A stretch of DNA of 64,000 nt. Source: Anthoceros angustus (Eukaryota > Streptophyta > Anthocerotopsida > Anthocerotales > Anthocerotaceae). Within the stretch, counting starts at the first letter, position 1. Each line of letters begins with the position of its first letter. Shown piece after piece: positions 24,401 through 34,029 of the stretch. Position numbers and translations under genes: made by a program. The DNA is taken from positions 1-64,000 of the forward strand of contig MU008173.1 in NCBI GenBank assembly GCA_010909165.1, in the 5' to 3' direction. Below the pieces are notes generated by a model. It made no database searches. It worked only from the letters and a program-made list of their open reading frames with translations, and was not told where the DNA came from.

Positions 24401-26260
24401 TCGCCTGCTGGACTGCTCCCTGTGCCATCAAGTGGACTGCGTGAAGCCTGTGATTGACGGCCGGAAGCGTCAGATCAACTGGCTTTTCCTCCTACTCACA
24501 CAGACTTTAGGCCTGTGCACTCTGGATCAGCTCAAGTACTTTTGCAAGCACAACAGGAGGCACCGCACGGGTGCCAAAGACAGGGTTCTCTACCTGACAT
24601 TCGTTGGGCTTCTCAAGCAACTCAATCCATCTGGACCGTATGACTGACCACACAGACCTTTGTAGTGGGAGAAATTGGATCTCCTTGGTAGTTTTGCTAG
24701 GCTGGTCAGGTGGTATTGGAATACTACCTATGTTAATAGGTTTGCTTGGTTCTACAGGATGAAGATAGTAGACTAGCAGCTGTGACTAAGGTAGAAGTGT
24801 AGATGTGCACCAACGTCCCTGGTAGAGGTGCTCTCAACTGTATTCCAAGGCAAATAGCAGTCCCCTAGCAATCTCAATCATACAAACCTGGTGAACACTA
24901 GGTATATCGGAATTGACATGGATGAGAGAGTTTGGAAAACGTACACAGTAACTCCGTGGCCGCCGTACGTGAAAAGGATGTTCGTGGCTCCCGTGAAAAA
25001 CTTGACAGAACTTGTAGGGGCTGTGTGCTTTACACCGGAAACCTGATAGAACCAGCCATAGCATTTGCGGGATTCATTTGTCAAAAACATAGTCTGCCGG
25101 ATAATTTGTTCCCCGCAAACCTAGTTATCGCTCTCCTTGAGAAGCAGGTGCGAAGTGACTTGCTACCCGTCAGCCTGAATAGGTCAGAACATTACCTGGC
25201 CATTTTGCAGAGAAGCAGCCGTGAGGTAAACGGCTGTGACGGTGGTTCCTAGTACTGCCAGAAAGGCTCCAGCCCGAAATTGTCTGTAACTGGGAAGGAA
25301 CAAGCTGATAATACCGACCACTCCCACCACAACTGTCCATTTCTGCTTGTCCAAATTCGAGTTTATGTAGTACAAATCACTGGAGACGGCACCACAAAGG
25401 ATGGATCAGGCCTCCTCTCAAACAACGCTGGCGCATGTCACTCCTCACGATCAGACTCCACGGAAAGTCTCACCTGGCTGACGCGATCAGTTGAATGACC
25501 GAGGCAAGAGTTAAAGCTCCGATATTGAATACGAAGGTTACTCTACCATACCAAACACCAGCAACCAACCCCATAACTTCATGATACTGCAAAACCGAAC
25601 ATTTGACACGAGTCTGAAGTTGGTTCCTCGTCTGCAGAGGGGAACGAGACCAGCACTTCGAACAGCTCTCGGGCACAAAAGCATGAGGAATGGACAGGAG
25701 TTGCTGTCTCACCTGCATAATGTGCCTTTCGTGCATTGGATGATTCTCGTTTATCAATCTTGCTTTAACTTGAAAGTAGAGCCAGGTGAGCAGGAACACA
25801 GACCAGCATCCGAGAGTGCCATAAATGAGCATAAAGATAATGCCTCCCGCATATCCCATTTGGGAAAAGCTATAAGGAAGAGTCACAATCACTTGTCCAA
25901 CCTGCAACGCCAATGGTAAGCTGACTAAGCTCCTACAGCCTCTAACAGTCAAACCTGGCGTAAACCTTCAACTGGAGACAGCGCAGCAAAGGGAAACAGA
26001 CAGGATGTCTGTGTGCAATGTCCATGTCGCAAGCCTGTCTTGACACTCACTTGAGCTGCCGCAGCAAGTAGCCAGGCATCAAATACGGAGGATCCGTGAA
26101 GAAGAGACGAAGAGGCCACCGAGTCGTGCCAGTAATCCTGAAAATCATACCATTCGCGAGCTCTGGAGCGCATAAAACCTCGTTTCGTGCCCCTGGTAGA
26201 GAACGACTCGGCAACAGTCTGCTCTGATCTCGCGACCAGCATATCCGGATTGGCCTCCAT
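21470..26260 (-). CDS. LAX: AUX/LAX-type auxin influx carrier (amino acid/auxin permease)
   Basis: Predicted plasma-membrane proton symporter importing auxin. Eight exons on the minus strand: 26260-26051, 25901-25713, 25586-25474, 25379-25196, 25042-24945, 22286-22079, 21990-21736, 21655-21470; 480 residues, near the family length of about 485. Family blocks: FDAWLLAAAAQVGQVIVTLP, LPYSFSQMGYAGGI, YYINSNLDKQKW, VKHTAPTS, FFTGATNILFTYGGHGVTVE, IMEAMHHPRRFKF, LTIPSATSVYWAYGD, RSNAFSVLP, FFGPINSVMGALLVS and FGFFDKCYQC. Multiple hydrophobic segments fit an 11-helix permease. All splice sites are GT-AG and the phases fit, including the Val codon split across intron 5. The protein ends right after CYQC, lacking the tail I expect in Arabidopsis AUX1, and is divergent in several loops, so substrate assignment is less certain than family. 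Intron 5 (22287-24944) is far longer than the others and holds another gene. Confidence 0.92.
23569..24647 (+). CDS. DUF7086-family plant protein, copy 2, nested in AUX/LAX intron 5
   Basis: Three exons: 23569-23712, 24004-24219, 24318-24647; 229 residues. The exon layout equals that of copy 1, with an identical 330-nt last exon length and identical phases; all introns are GT-AG. Key segments are MSDSGEDEALRLTLSPPGSA, PPFPWATNRRATVYSLEVLA, VMCKRCDGLQ, MHDRAPKMWMVP, CSLCHQVDCVKPV, LLLTQTLGLCTLDQLKYFCK and LLKQLNPSGPYD. It reads opposite to its host gene and lies wholly inside intron 5 (22287-24944), leaving about 1.28 kb of intron upstream and about 0.3 kb downstream. Function unknown; conservation with copy 1 implies both are under selection. 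Transcription may interfere with or be independent of the host gene. Confidence 0.93.
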
Positions 26261-26574
26261 GTTCCCTCCTCTGCAGAACCTCAATAACTACAATCCGACA
26301 AATTCCCGACGCAGTCTGACACTTCTCCCTCCCCGCTGCCAGGAGGACCGCTGGATCCCTCTACTCGATCACTCGGATAACCTGGAAACGCAATTGCAAG
26401 CGGGGGCTCTGCCTCTCATTCCGTCCTCTGCCATTCCAGACTCCAAACTGCCTCCTTCCGCCACTGCAGCATCCACGTTCAAACATCAAAACCTTCCGAA
26501 AGAAGCGAACATCCTTCCTTCGAACAGGCTCGTCATCCAGACTCCATCCCGCTCCAAATTGACAGCATCTGGTA

Positions 26575-27048
26575 TCATTCCACAACCGACATTGGCATCC
26601 GCTCAAGCTGCCGCGCCTCCGCCGGATCAATCCCGGGAACGAACCACAGCAATTCAAAGCTATCTCCCGAGCTGGAGAGCAGAACGTACCGGCACTGCGG
26701 GGTAAGGATCGCACGGAACCGCGCTGCCTGGAGCACGCCAAAGGTGTGGCCGGGTGGGGATTGCGGCTCCGGTTTCACACACTCGCGCGTCTCTGGGAAT
26801 CGGACAGACGAGTAGTAGTACACTTGGTTCCCCTGACCGACACGTACAACGTACCGATGAAGCGTCCCTTTCTTTCCGCCATCTTTCCAGGCTATGTTGA
26901 ACGGCTTCCTGTACCGGATGGCGTCTATTTCGAGAGGCTGCCATAAAAGCGGTGTTGCAGGTTCCAGAGGCGTCCGCTGCTGCTGCCACGCCCTGCTGGC
27001 CTGCCGCCACTGCCTCATAAACGGCACTGTTTCCGGGTTGCAGCCCAT
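26575..27048 (-). CDS. Hypothetical 157-residue protein just upstream of AUX/LAX
   Basis: An uninterrupted ATG-to-stop frame on the same strand as AUX/LAX, ending 315 bp before its start codon. The product is rich in Arg, Pro and Gln with ordered-looking segments such as LLWQPLEIDAIRYRKPFNIA, LHRYVVRVGQGNQVYYYSS and CRYVLLSSSGDSFELLWFVP. I do not recognise a family. It could be a real small gene, a retained fragment of a larger gene, or chance. An overlapping frame on the same strand (27055-26660) is also open, which lowers confidence. Confidence 0.3.
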   Translation of the reverse strand: MGCNPETVPFMRQWRQASRAWQQQRTPLEPATPLLWQPLEIDAIRYRKPFNIAWKDGGKKGTLHRYVVRVGQGNQVYYYSSVRFPETRECVKPEPQSPPGHTFGVLQAARFRAILTPQCRYVLLSSSGDSFELLWFVPGIDPAEARQLERMPMSVVE

Positions 27049-27049
27049 A

Positions 27050-29400
27050 CAACATGTATCATTTTTGCGTCATTCGTACATCATGTGCGGACCAGAATGC
27101 AGTGTCATTTCTTTCCCGTGTCTTTTACTCTGCCCCCGTTTCCCTCCAATCAACTACCTGCAGCGTTGGCCACGGAATCGAGCCGTTGCCCCCGCCCCGC
27201 TCCCCGCTTTAGCCGGGCTTTTTTTAGATAACATTCGTTCACGAGGTGCCGGCTGCACATTGCGCAAATATGTGCCACAACAATCCCAGTCGTCCGCCCT
27301 GCCTCTCACCTCTTCGTTTTAGGTGGTGAAATAAATCGAATATTTATATTCTGATACCGGTGAGTCTTTTGGCACCTCTTCCTAATTTCTTCCATCCCCT
27401 GGCTCCAAGTGAGTTTAGGACATTGTAGTCTTCTGGCGACTTCCTCCACAAATTGTAACGTCTGTACATGATCTTCAGAATTTCTCTTAGCTGTGTTATG
27501 ATGGATAGACTCATACAATAAATTATTTATATTTATATTCTTCTCTAGATATTTATATTCATATTAAAATATATTATTGAAATTTAATTTCTTAATTAAT
27601 GTATCATGATATAGATATGAAGAAAACAAATCTGAAAGAGGTAGTCTTAAACATTATTCTATCTAAGGTGATAGGGGGAGCAGGGCTCAAGCCTTCGAAG
27701 CCAAGGATTGAACCGCTCACAACGGATGGCAAAGCCTTGTTAATTTTGGTAAGAGGCCACACTTGGTGAATATCACACATTGCAACACCGAAAAAGGAAG
27801 CTAGGTCGGGTCGAGAGAGTTGAAGATAAGGTAAGAAGACGCTTCTCGCCCTGAAAATCAAACTGAAGAACCGCTCACTAAAACTCCATTTCATGGGTTT
27901 CTCCTAGACATCAATGTTGAAACAACGTACAATCCATAGCCAAGAACCACCTTCTTAACTCATCCCTACCACACAACCACAAAGCCGATCCATCATCTCC
28001 AAACATAAAAGCCGAGAAATCCCATTTAGCAATGAGGGACAAACATGCGATCGATAATACATCGCAGCACGAAGCGATGGCGTCCTTCAGCAGCGAATCT
28101 ACTGCATTCAACACATCAACCATGGAAAGGCACCGACCTGCTCAACATGATGATCGAAAGCCAAGGGGGTTACCTTCCAGAAGCATCCAGACATTGCAGG
28201 CACAATCTACATCGAAAAGATTATTATCTATTGTGCAAGCAGGTTTGCTACCTAAACAAGGTGAGCCAAGTAATCATCTACTTTGCCTAATCAGGCTCGA
28301 ATGAGCACAACAATGACCTTTGGCTTTATCAAATGACTAAACATTAGTTTAAGCCAGCAAATCTCTTCAAACAAAAGCTCATCCTCTCACATTCCCATGC
28401 ACTTCTGCCTCACCACTTGGCTGCCCGGCTCTTGGTACGGTTGTTTGCCTTGTAGCAATTCGACTTGCAGCTAGCGACTAGAGGTTGATTCTGCACTACT
28501 TGTGACTGGTGGCTACTTTAGGCTCCCGTACAGCGGCTTGAAGACGTGAACTATCCTCTGGCTTTTCATATGGCAACTGGCTTTGCTGATGGCAACTGAG
28601 TGGAAGATGACAACTTTATGGTGTCACGCATTCATCCACGTTTCATGGGAAACCAAGAAAAAGACCTAACTAGAAAAAGGGCAGCCATATTACACTTTAT
28701 GTTAAGATTTGGACCCCTTGATATTGCAATTATATATAAATATTGGGTTCTTGTTATACTCTTTGCGCCCCTTGTTACAGTAAGGTTTCGAAACCAACCC
28801 TCCACCTTATAACATTGTTGTTACAGTCTTGTTCCAATTATGTAGCAATCTAGTGAGAGGTGGTATATGTCCCCTCTCAAAATTTCAACATAATTGCAAC
28901 AACCAAAGTGTTGCATGACATCTTGTTACATTTTTGCAGGCTTGGTACCAAACGTCCTCCCTGTCTACCTTACCGTTTGTTGCTTTTACTCCCATATTTT
29001 CCCGGTGTCATTGTTGTAATATGTATATGGGGTTGTACACGTATTTTATTTGTACATTTTTACTACCATATTTTTCTGAGGTGATTATTTCAATACCTGT
29101 ACGAGATCTTCTACATATTTCACGTGTATACTTTTTCAGCCATATTTTTCCGTAAAGATTTTTGCAATACGACCACCCGGGTTGTCTGTGTATTTTACGT
29201 GTTGCTTTGTCCCTTGTATGATGTACAATATTTTATACATCGGTGCATCGTACGCCTATATACGTCACCCATGTAACGTACATATATGTGCAAACCCATA
29301 CATTTCAAAAATATGATATATCAATATTTTATTGCATTGTAAATAAGCTGGCACATCCGATTATTCAAAATTGTGTTTCCGCATGCTCATCTAAGCAAGA
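27050..29400. other. AT-rich intergenic DNA, no gene supported
   Basis: Short frames only. A minus-strand stretch at 28123-27600 reads in pieces (for example KWDFSAFMFGDDGSALWLCG) with many stops and could be mobile-element debris, but I cannot assign it. Confidence 0.4.
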
Positions 29401-29401
29401 T

Positions 29402-29660
29402 CTTGGAAAACGCTGCCCATCACCTTCTCTAACATCACTAAATAATTACACATTAGGCTCTTGGAAATGCTACCCATCACCTTCTTTGACGTCACTAAAC
29501 AGTTATGCATTAGGTTCTTGGAAAATGTTGCCCACCACCTTGTCTAACGTCACTAACTAGAGCTTGAAAAATGTTGCCCATCACCTTCTCTAACGTCACA
29601 AAATAGAGCTTGGAAAATGGTGCCCATCACCTTCTCTAATGCCACTAAATAATTATGTAT
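29402..29660. repeat. Tandem array of 45-58 bp units, five copies
   Basis: Units start with CTTGGAAAA at about 29402, 29460, 29518, 29563 and 29610 and carry TGCCCATCACCTTCTCTAAC and GTCACTAAA. The first two steps are 58 bp; later units are shortened by loss of the ATTA-rich end. Confidence 0.85.
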
Positions 29661-29967
29661 TACCCTCACACGGTAGTAATTTGGTAGCACCGGTAACATC
29701 ACTTAGTACCTCATGGTCTTGCTAAACCTCAAGCTTTTGTAGCAAACCATCAGAAAAAACCGTCAACACAAGATCAAAAATGATACGGCAGGTTCTGCAG
29801 GTTGAAATGTAGGATTTGTTTCTCACCTTACTACCTACTATCGTCAGATAGCATATAGCCTCCTTAGCATACATGGCCTCCTGTAACCTATAACTCGAGA
29901 TGCACAGATGCATGACACAATGAGCTCGAAGTCATGCACTCATCGCCCCCACAACCAGATCTTTCTT

Positions 29968-30057
29968 AGCTGCACACAATTTCAACATGGGTGAAGAACC
30001 AAAACGGAGAAAAGCTGCACACAATTTCAACATGGGTGAAGAACCAAAATAGAGAAA
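29968..30057. repeat. 45-bp direct duplication
   Basis: AGCTGCACACAATTTCAACA begins at 29968 and 30013, with nearly identical following sequence through GAAGAACCAAAA. A recent small tandem duplication in non-genic DNA. Confidence 0.9.
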
Positions 30058-30089
30058 TACCAGTGTATGTTTGTGCTAGAGTTGCCTTG

Positions 30090-30300
30090 AGGGTCCATTA
30101 TGTAATGGTTAAGCAATTGGACTAGGAGTAGTACCAGGAGTAGTAAGTCATAGGTCTAAATCCCCTAGGCTAAATTTAAAATTTTATTTTGAAATGTATA
30201 GCAAATATTTGTATATAGACTAGGAGTAGTAAGTCATTAGTTCAAATCCCCTAGGCTAAGTTTAAGAATTTATTTTTAAATGTATAGGAAATATTTGCTA
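30090..30300 (+). mobile_element. tRNA-derived SINE-like element
   Basis: An A-box-like TGGTTAAGCAATTGG (30106-30120) is followed 31 bp later by a B-box-like AGGTCTAAATCCC (30152-30164). The 3' half with a second B-box-like TAGTTCAAATCCC and CTAGGCTAA is duplicated at 30219-30260, followed by T-rich sequence. Spacing and order fit a decayed tRNA-related SINE. A tRNA gene is unlikely because no cloverleaf closes. Confidence 0.4.
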
Positions 30301-30365
30301 TACATTTCAAATATTTGTATATTAGCAAATATTTATATATGTACAAAAAAAATGATAACTGTTGA

Positions 30366-30470
30366 GGTTCTAGAGCATGGTATGGTGGTAAACACATGGA
30401 CTGACCTTGCTTTCAGGTGATCATACGGAACTTGCTTTCGGGTGGTCGAGCGTTCGAATTCGGATACTTG
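30366..30470 (+). mobile_element. Second tRNA-like SINE candidate
   Basis: A-box-like TGGTGGTAAACACATGG (30383-30399) and B-box-like GCGTTCGAATTCG (30450-30462) in the right order and spacing for a pol III internal promoter. A short direct repeat with GGAACTTGCTTTCGGGTGGTC sits between them. No cloverleaf was found. Confidence 0.35.
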
Positions 30471-30985
30471 TTTTCGGATAGTTGTGTGTCTGCATCCATA
30501 GGACAACTAGGTATTTTTGCAGCTTGGTAGGACGGGTCTCGTGTACCAGGTATCGTGGGACGCAACAAAAGAGAAGTCATGGAGTTCGGGTTGTATTTTG
30601 AATTTTGTCAATGCGGGATGCAACCAGACGGGATGTATCCCTAAATTTCGCAATGAAACGGGATGTATCAAGTGTAATAAGAACATATATGTGGTATACT
30701 TCTATACGTATGCCCTATATATTCTATCATATTATACAAATAATTAAGCTTGTATCAATCTACATATACATGTATATACACCCTGTATTTTTACCATGGA
30801 TATAAATGGACGACAAGAGGGTGCATTGTTCATATCAATGTAGGATTAGTTGAAGGCCAAAAAAATTAGTGTTCAACTTCTGTATATGTGTGGTCAAGTA
30901 AAAACATTGACAAAAAAATGATGTATTTATGAGGTTGGAGGGAAAGGTAAGAGTTACGGGTCCATGGTCCACTAGTGTGGGCAAC

Positions 30986-31280
30986 ATAAACAAATAATTG
31001 TCAAGAGATGGGTGTAATGACGAGGGGAAGGTGATAGGGAAGAGAGGGGGTCCTTGAACATAAACAAATAGTTCTCTAAAGAGGGTGTAATAAAGAGGAT
31101 AGGGTAATAGGGGAGAGTGGGGGCTCCTTGAACATAAACAAATAGTTTTCTAAAGAGGTGGTAATAAAGAGAGGAGGGTGATAAAGGAGAGAGGGGACTC
31201 CTTGAATGTAAACAAATAGTTCTTTAAAGAGATTATAATAAAGAGAGGAGCCTGAATGGGAGAGAGAGGGTGCTCCTTAT
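30986..31280. repeat. 74-bp tandem array, about four copies
   Basis: ATAAACAAATA-type words recur at 30986, 31060, 31134 and 31209, each followed by a TCTAAAGAGG-like, a GTAATAAAGAG-like and a GGGGACTCCTTGAA-like segment. Copies diverge by about 10-20 percent by eye. Confidence 0.88.
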
Positions 31281-31578
31281 TAGAGTCATTCTGCATTTGC
31301 ATGGGGGAAGTAATAAAAAATGGTTGTGAGAGAGGGGGTGTAGTTTTGAAGCTGAGGTGGGAGGAGAGAGATTCAGGTTCGTATTAAGATGGTGGCACCA
31401 GGCGGGGAAAGAAGTGACAAACTTAATATTAAGCATCCAAAGCATGTTGCAATTTGAAAGTATAACATAGAATTGCAACAACGATTGTAACATAGGCTGC
31501 CGAATCTAGTAGGGAGAGGAAGTTGTGGTAGAAAAAGAGGTGGAGAGTGGTGTTGCCACTGAATTTTTTGGTAAGGAA

Positions 31579-31750
31579 GGGAGAGGTCAGCTTCTATAGT
31601 ATCATTCTTATTTGATAGACGTGGAGACTTTATAAAAGGAATGAAATGGGAAATCCCATCAAGAAAGGGAGAGGTCAGCTTCTATAGTATCATGCTTAAT
31701 TGATAGACGTGGAGACTTTATAAAAAGAATGAGATGGGAAATCCCATCTA
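31579..31750. repeat. 88-bp direct duplication
   Basis: GGGAGAGGTCAGCTTCTATA begins at 31579 and 31667. Both copies continue through GATAGACGTGGAGACTTTAT and GGGAAATCCCATC with few differences. Confidence 0.92.
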
Positions 31751-32540
31751 CCCCGAGGCAAAAGGGGACAACCCACGATGGGGCACCAGGCTAGGGGGTG
31801 TGCTCCCAAATATTTGTAGGTTCTTAAGTTTGTATGACATATAGCCTAATATCCTTGCATTGTAGTTTGTTCTACAAGTGTAAATGTTAACAAAAACATG
31901 GCATATACAAAGGCCTCATTGAAAACAAGGAAATGTCATTCTGTTTCCTACCTACATGTGTTTCTTGATTAAGTTTTTCATGTATGCTTGATATGTAGTA
32001 TTTGTAAACCATGGCATAGAGGAAATGAGTGGGGAGGAGGACAATGACAATGATATATTAGCGAGGACACGTGTAGTGAGGAAGAAAGTTAGGCCTCTTT
32101 GGATGTTTCATTTGTGTAGGACTTATTGTTTCCCCATTTCTAATTTCTTATCATATTTATGATGCATATGTGTGGGCCTGAACAAGGAGAAACTAATAAG
32201 GATGATATGGCAAAAGAAGTAGTTATGAAGGACAAAGTGACAAAGGAGGTAGCCATGAAAGAACAATGTGGCTAAAGAGGTAGCTATGGGGATGGCAATT
32301 TCCCGCGAAATGAGTGGAGTAAAGAGAAAAGTTAAGTAAATGCGTGGTTGGCTGCCTAGTAAATGAGAAATGCTAATTAAGTTGGTGTGTACGTAGTTAA
32401 GTGCTTGGAGGAGATTTTTGTATACCTAGTGCAAATGGATAACTTGATACATTTTACATTAATGTTATAAAAATGCATACCATACCTCGAGGGGTGATTC
32501 GGCATTAGTTAATTCAAATTAGTAAAAGTTGAATTTTCAG
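31750..32540. other. AT-rich intergenic DNA
   Basis: No gene, array or mobile element recognised. A short frame near 32030-32100 is acidic then basic (GEEDNDNDILARTRVVRKK) but is not connected to anything. Confidence 0.4.
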
Positions 32541-32692
32541 AAATTATTATCAGAGATTCGAAGGCATGCTTTACAAGCAGGTGGCCCAACAGAGCCATGG
32601 AGTTGGGGGAATGAATGACACCCCATCCGAGTACTGATGCGTCCCAAGGATGCTTGACTACCGCACGTCGAGCGGTGATTCAACAGGATAAT
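32540..32692 (-). mobile_element. 5S-rRNA-like plus tRNA-like composite (SINE candidate)
   Basis: On the minus strand, sequence resembling the 5S rRNA internal promoter is seen: A-box-like AGTCAAGCATCC (32659-32648), CTTGGG, and C-box-like CAGTACTCGGATGGGGTG (32636-32619), compared with the plant 5S pattern AGTTAAGCGTGCTTGGG...AGTACTAGGATGGGTGAC. About 55 bp further 3' is a tRNA-like B box, GCCTTCGAATCTC (32565-32553), after an anticodon-arm-like CTGCTTGTAAAGCA. It may be a decayed SINE with a 5S-type head, or a 5S pseudogene beside a tRNA relic. Confidence 0.4.
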
Positions 32693-32846
32693 GCCGAAAT
32701 AATTATTTTTTGAAAAAAAGATTCAATATAAATAATTATATTTTTCAAAATTTTAAATGAAAAATAATTTTATCAAATTTCAATATTTATTAAAATACAT
32801 AGGTATCTATATAGAACTAATGGATATCTATAAACCCACCCTAAAC

Positions 32847-32855
32847 AAACCCTAG
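32847..32855 (+). promoter_or_regulatory. Telo-box upstream of RPL27
   Basis: AAACCCTAG is the telo-box word known to be common in promoters of plant ribosomal-protein and translation genes. It lies about 480 bp upstream of the RPL27 start codon, in AT-rich DNA. The match is visible; its function here is inferred from that association. Confidence 0.45.
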
Positions 32856-33333
32856 TTTTCCAGACAATTTCTAGTTTCCTTGTTTTCGACATCTTAAACT
32901 CATAAATTTTTATATATTCAGTATTTTAAGTATAATAATTTCTAAATTTTCTACTTTTACTAATTTTAATTAATTAATATTAAATCACCCTTTGGGGTAG
33001 GGTATAGATTTCCAATGAACCCATGTATAGATATCACTCTCAACGGGGGGACTAAATTGGGTAGCTTTGCTCCCTTGTTGCCGCTCGCTCTGGCTTTTTG
33101 TTCTTCGTTGATTTATTCTTGCGTTCTTGAAAAAAACAAAAACCTTTAGCCATTTTGGGGTTAGCCAACTAAACCAAGTTTCCCATACCCAATCGAGAGT
33201 TGAACCCAGGGGAGGTTTTGGCAGCCTAGCGCGACTAGAGCTCGAGGACTTTTGTCAGCCCTACAGGTCATTTGTATGGTCAGGGTTGTTGGTGGACTGA
33301 AGCGTAGGAGGCACTTCCGGGCGGTCGGCAGCC

Positions 33334-34029
33334 ATGGTGAAGTTTCTGAAGCAAAACAAGGTGGTTGTGCTCCTTCAAGGCCGGTACGCCGGGCGCAAGG
33401 CCGTGATTGTGAAGAATTTCGATGAGGGCACGCAACAGCGGCGGTACGGGCATGCCCTGGTTGCGGGTATTGCAAAGTATCCTAGGAAGGTGCGCAGCTG
33501 ATGACACTGTTTCTTGCAGGGTTCTAGAGTCTGCATGAATGGAGGCCTAGGGCTAACTGGTACCTCTCATGTACAGGTGATCAAGAAGGCTTCCGCCAAG
33601 ACGATCGCCAAGCGCTCCAGGTTGAAAGCGTTCATCAAGGTGGTGAACTACAACCACATCATGCCTACCAGGTGCCGCGTCTGCTCCTGTCTTGTGCGCT
33701 GTGTGCTCCTGTGAGAGTCGGGGTAGGGTAGGGTTGTTTTGCACCTGATTGATGGATTCTGGCTCTTCTTCCGCACGGCAGGTACACTCTGGACGTGGAC
33801 CTCAAGAACATTGTTGTGCCTGAGAAGCTGGAAACGAAGACCAAGCGAGTAGAGGCTCGCAAGGTTTGTGCTTTCCTTGCCCTGCCGGCTTTGTAGCATA
33901 TTTTCGAAGCATTCTATAGTTCGTGGACTCATCACTGGCATGGGATGTTCTCAGGAGACCAAGGCAGTTTTCGAGGAGAGGTTTAAGACTGGTAAGAACC
34001 GGTGGTTTTTCTCCAAGCTCCGGTTCTAA
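33334..34029 (+). CDS. RPL27: 60S ribosomal protein L27 (eL27)
   Basis: Structural protein of the large cytosolic ribosomal subunit. Four exons: 33334-33489, 33577-33671, 33782-33863, 33955-34029; 135 residues, the usual plant length. The start [20 protein letters not shown] carries the KOW-like motif near the N-terminus; further marks are [51 protein letters not shown] and the C-terminal [16 protein letters not shown]. All introns are GT-AG and short. The first ATG after a C-rich 5' UTR was chosen and gives the conserved N-terminus. No duplication or damage is seen. A telo-box lies upstream. Confidence 0.97.
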
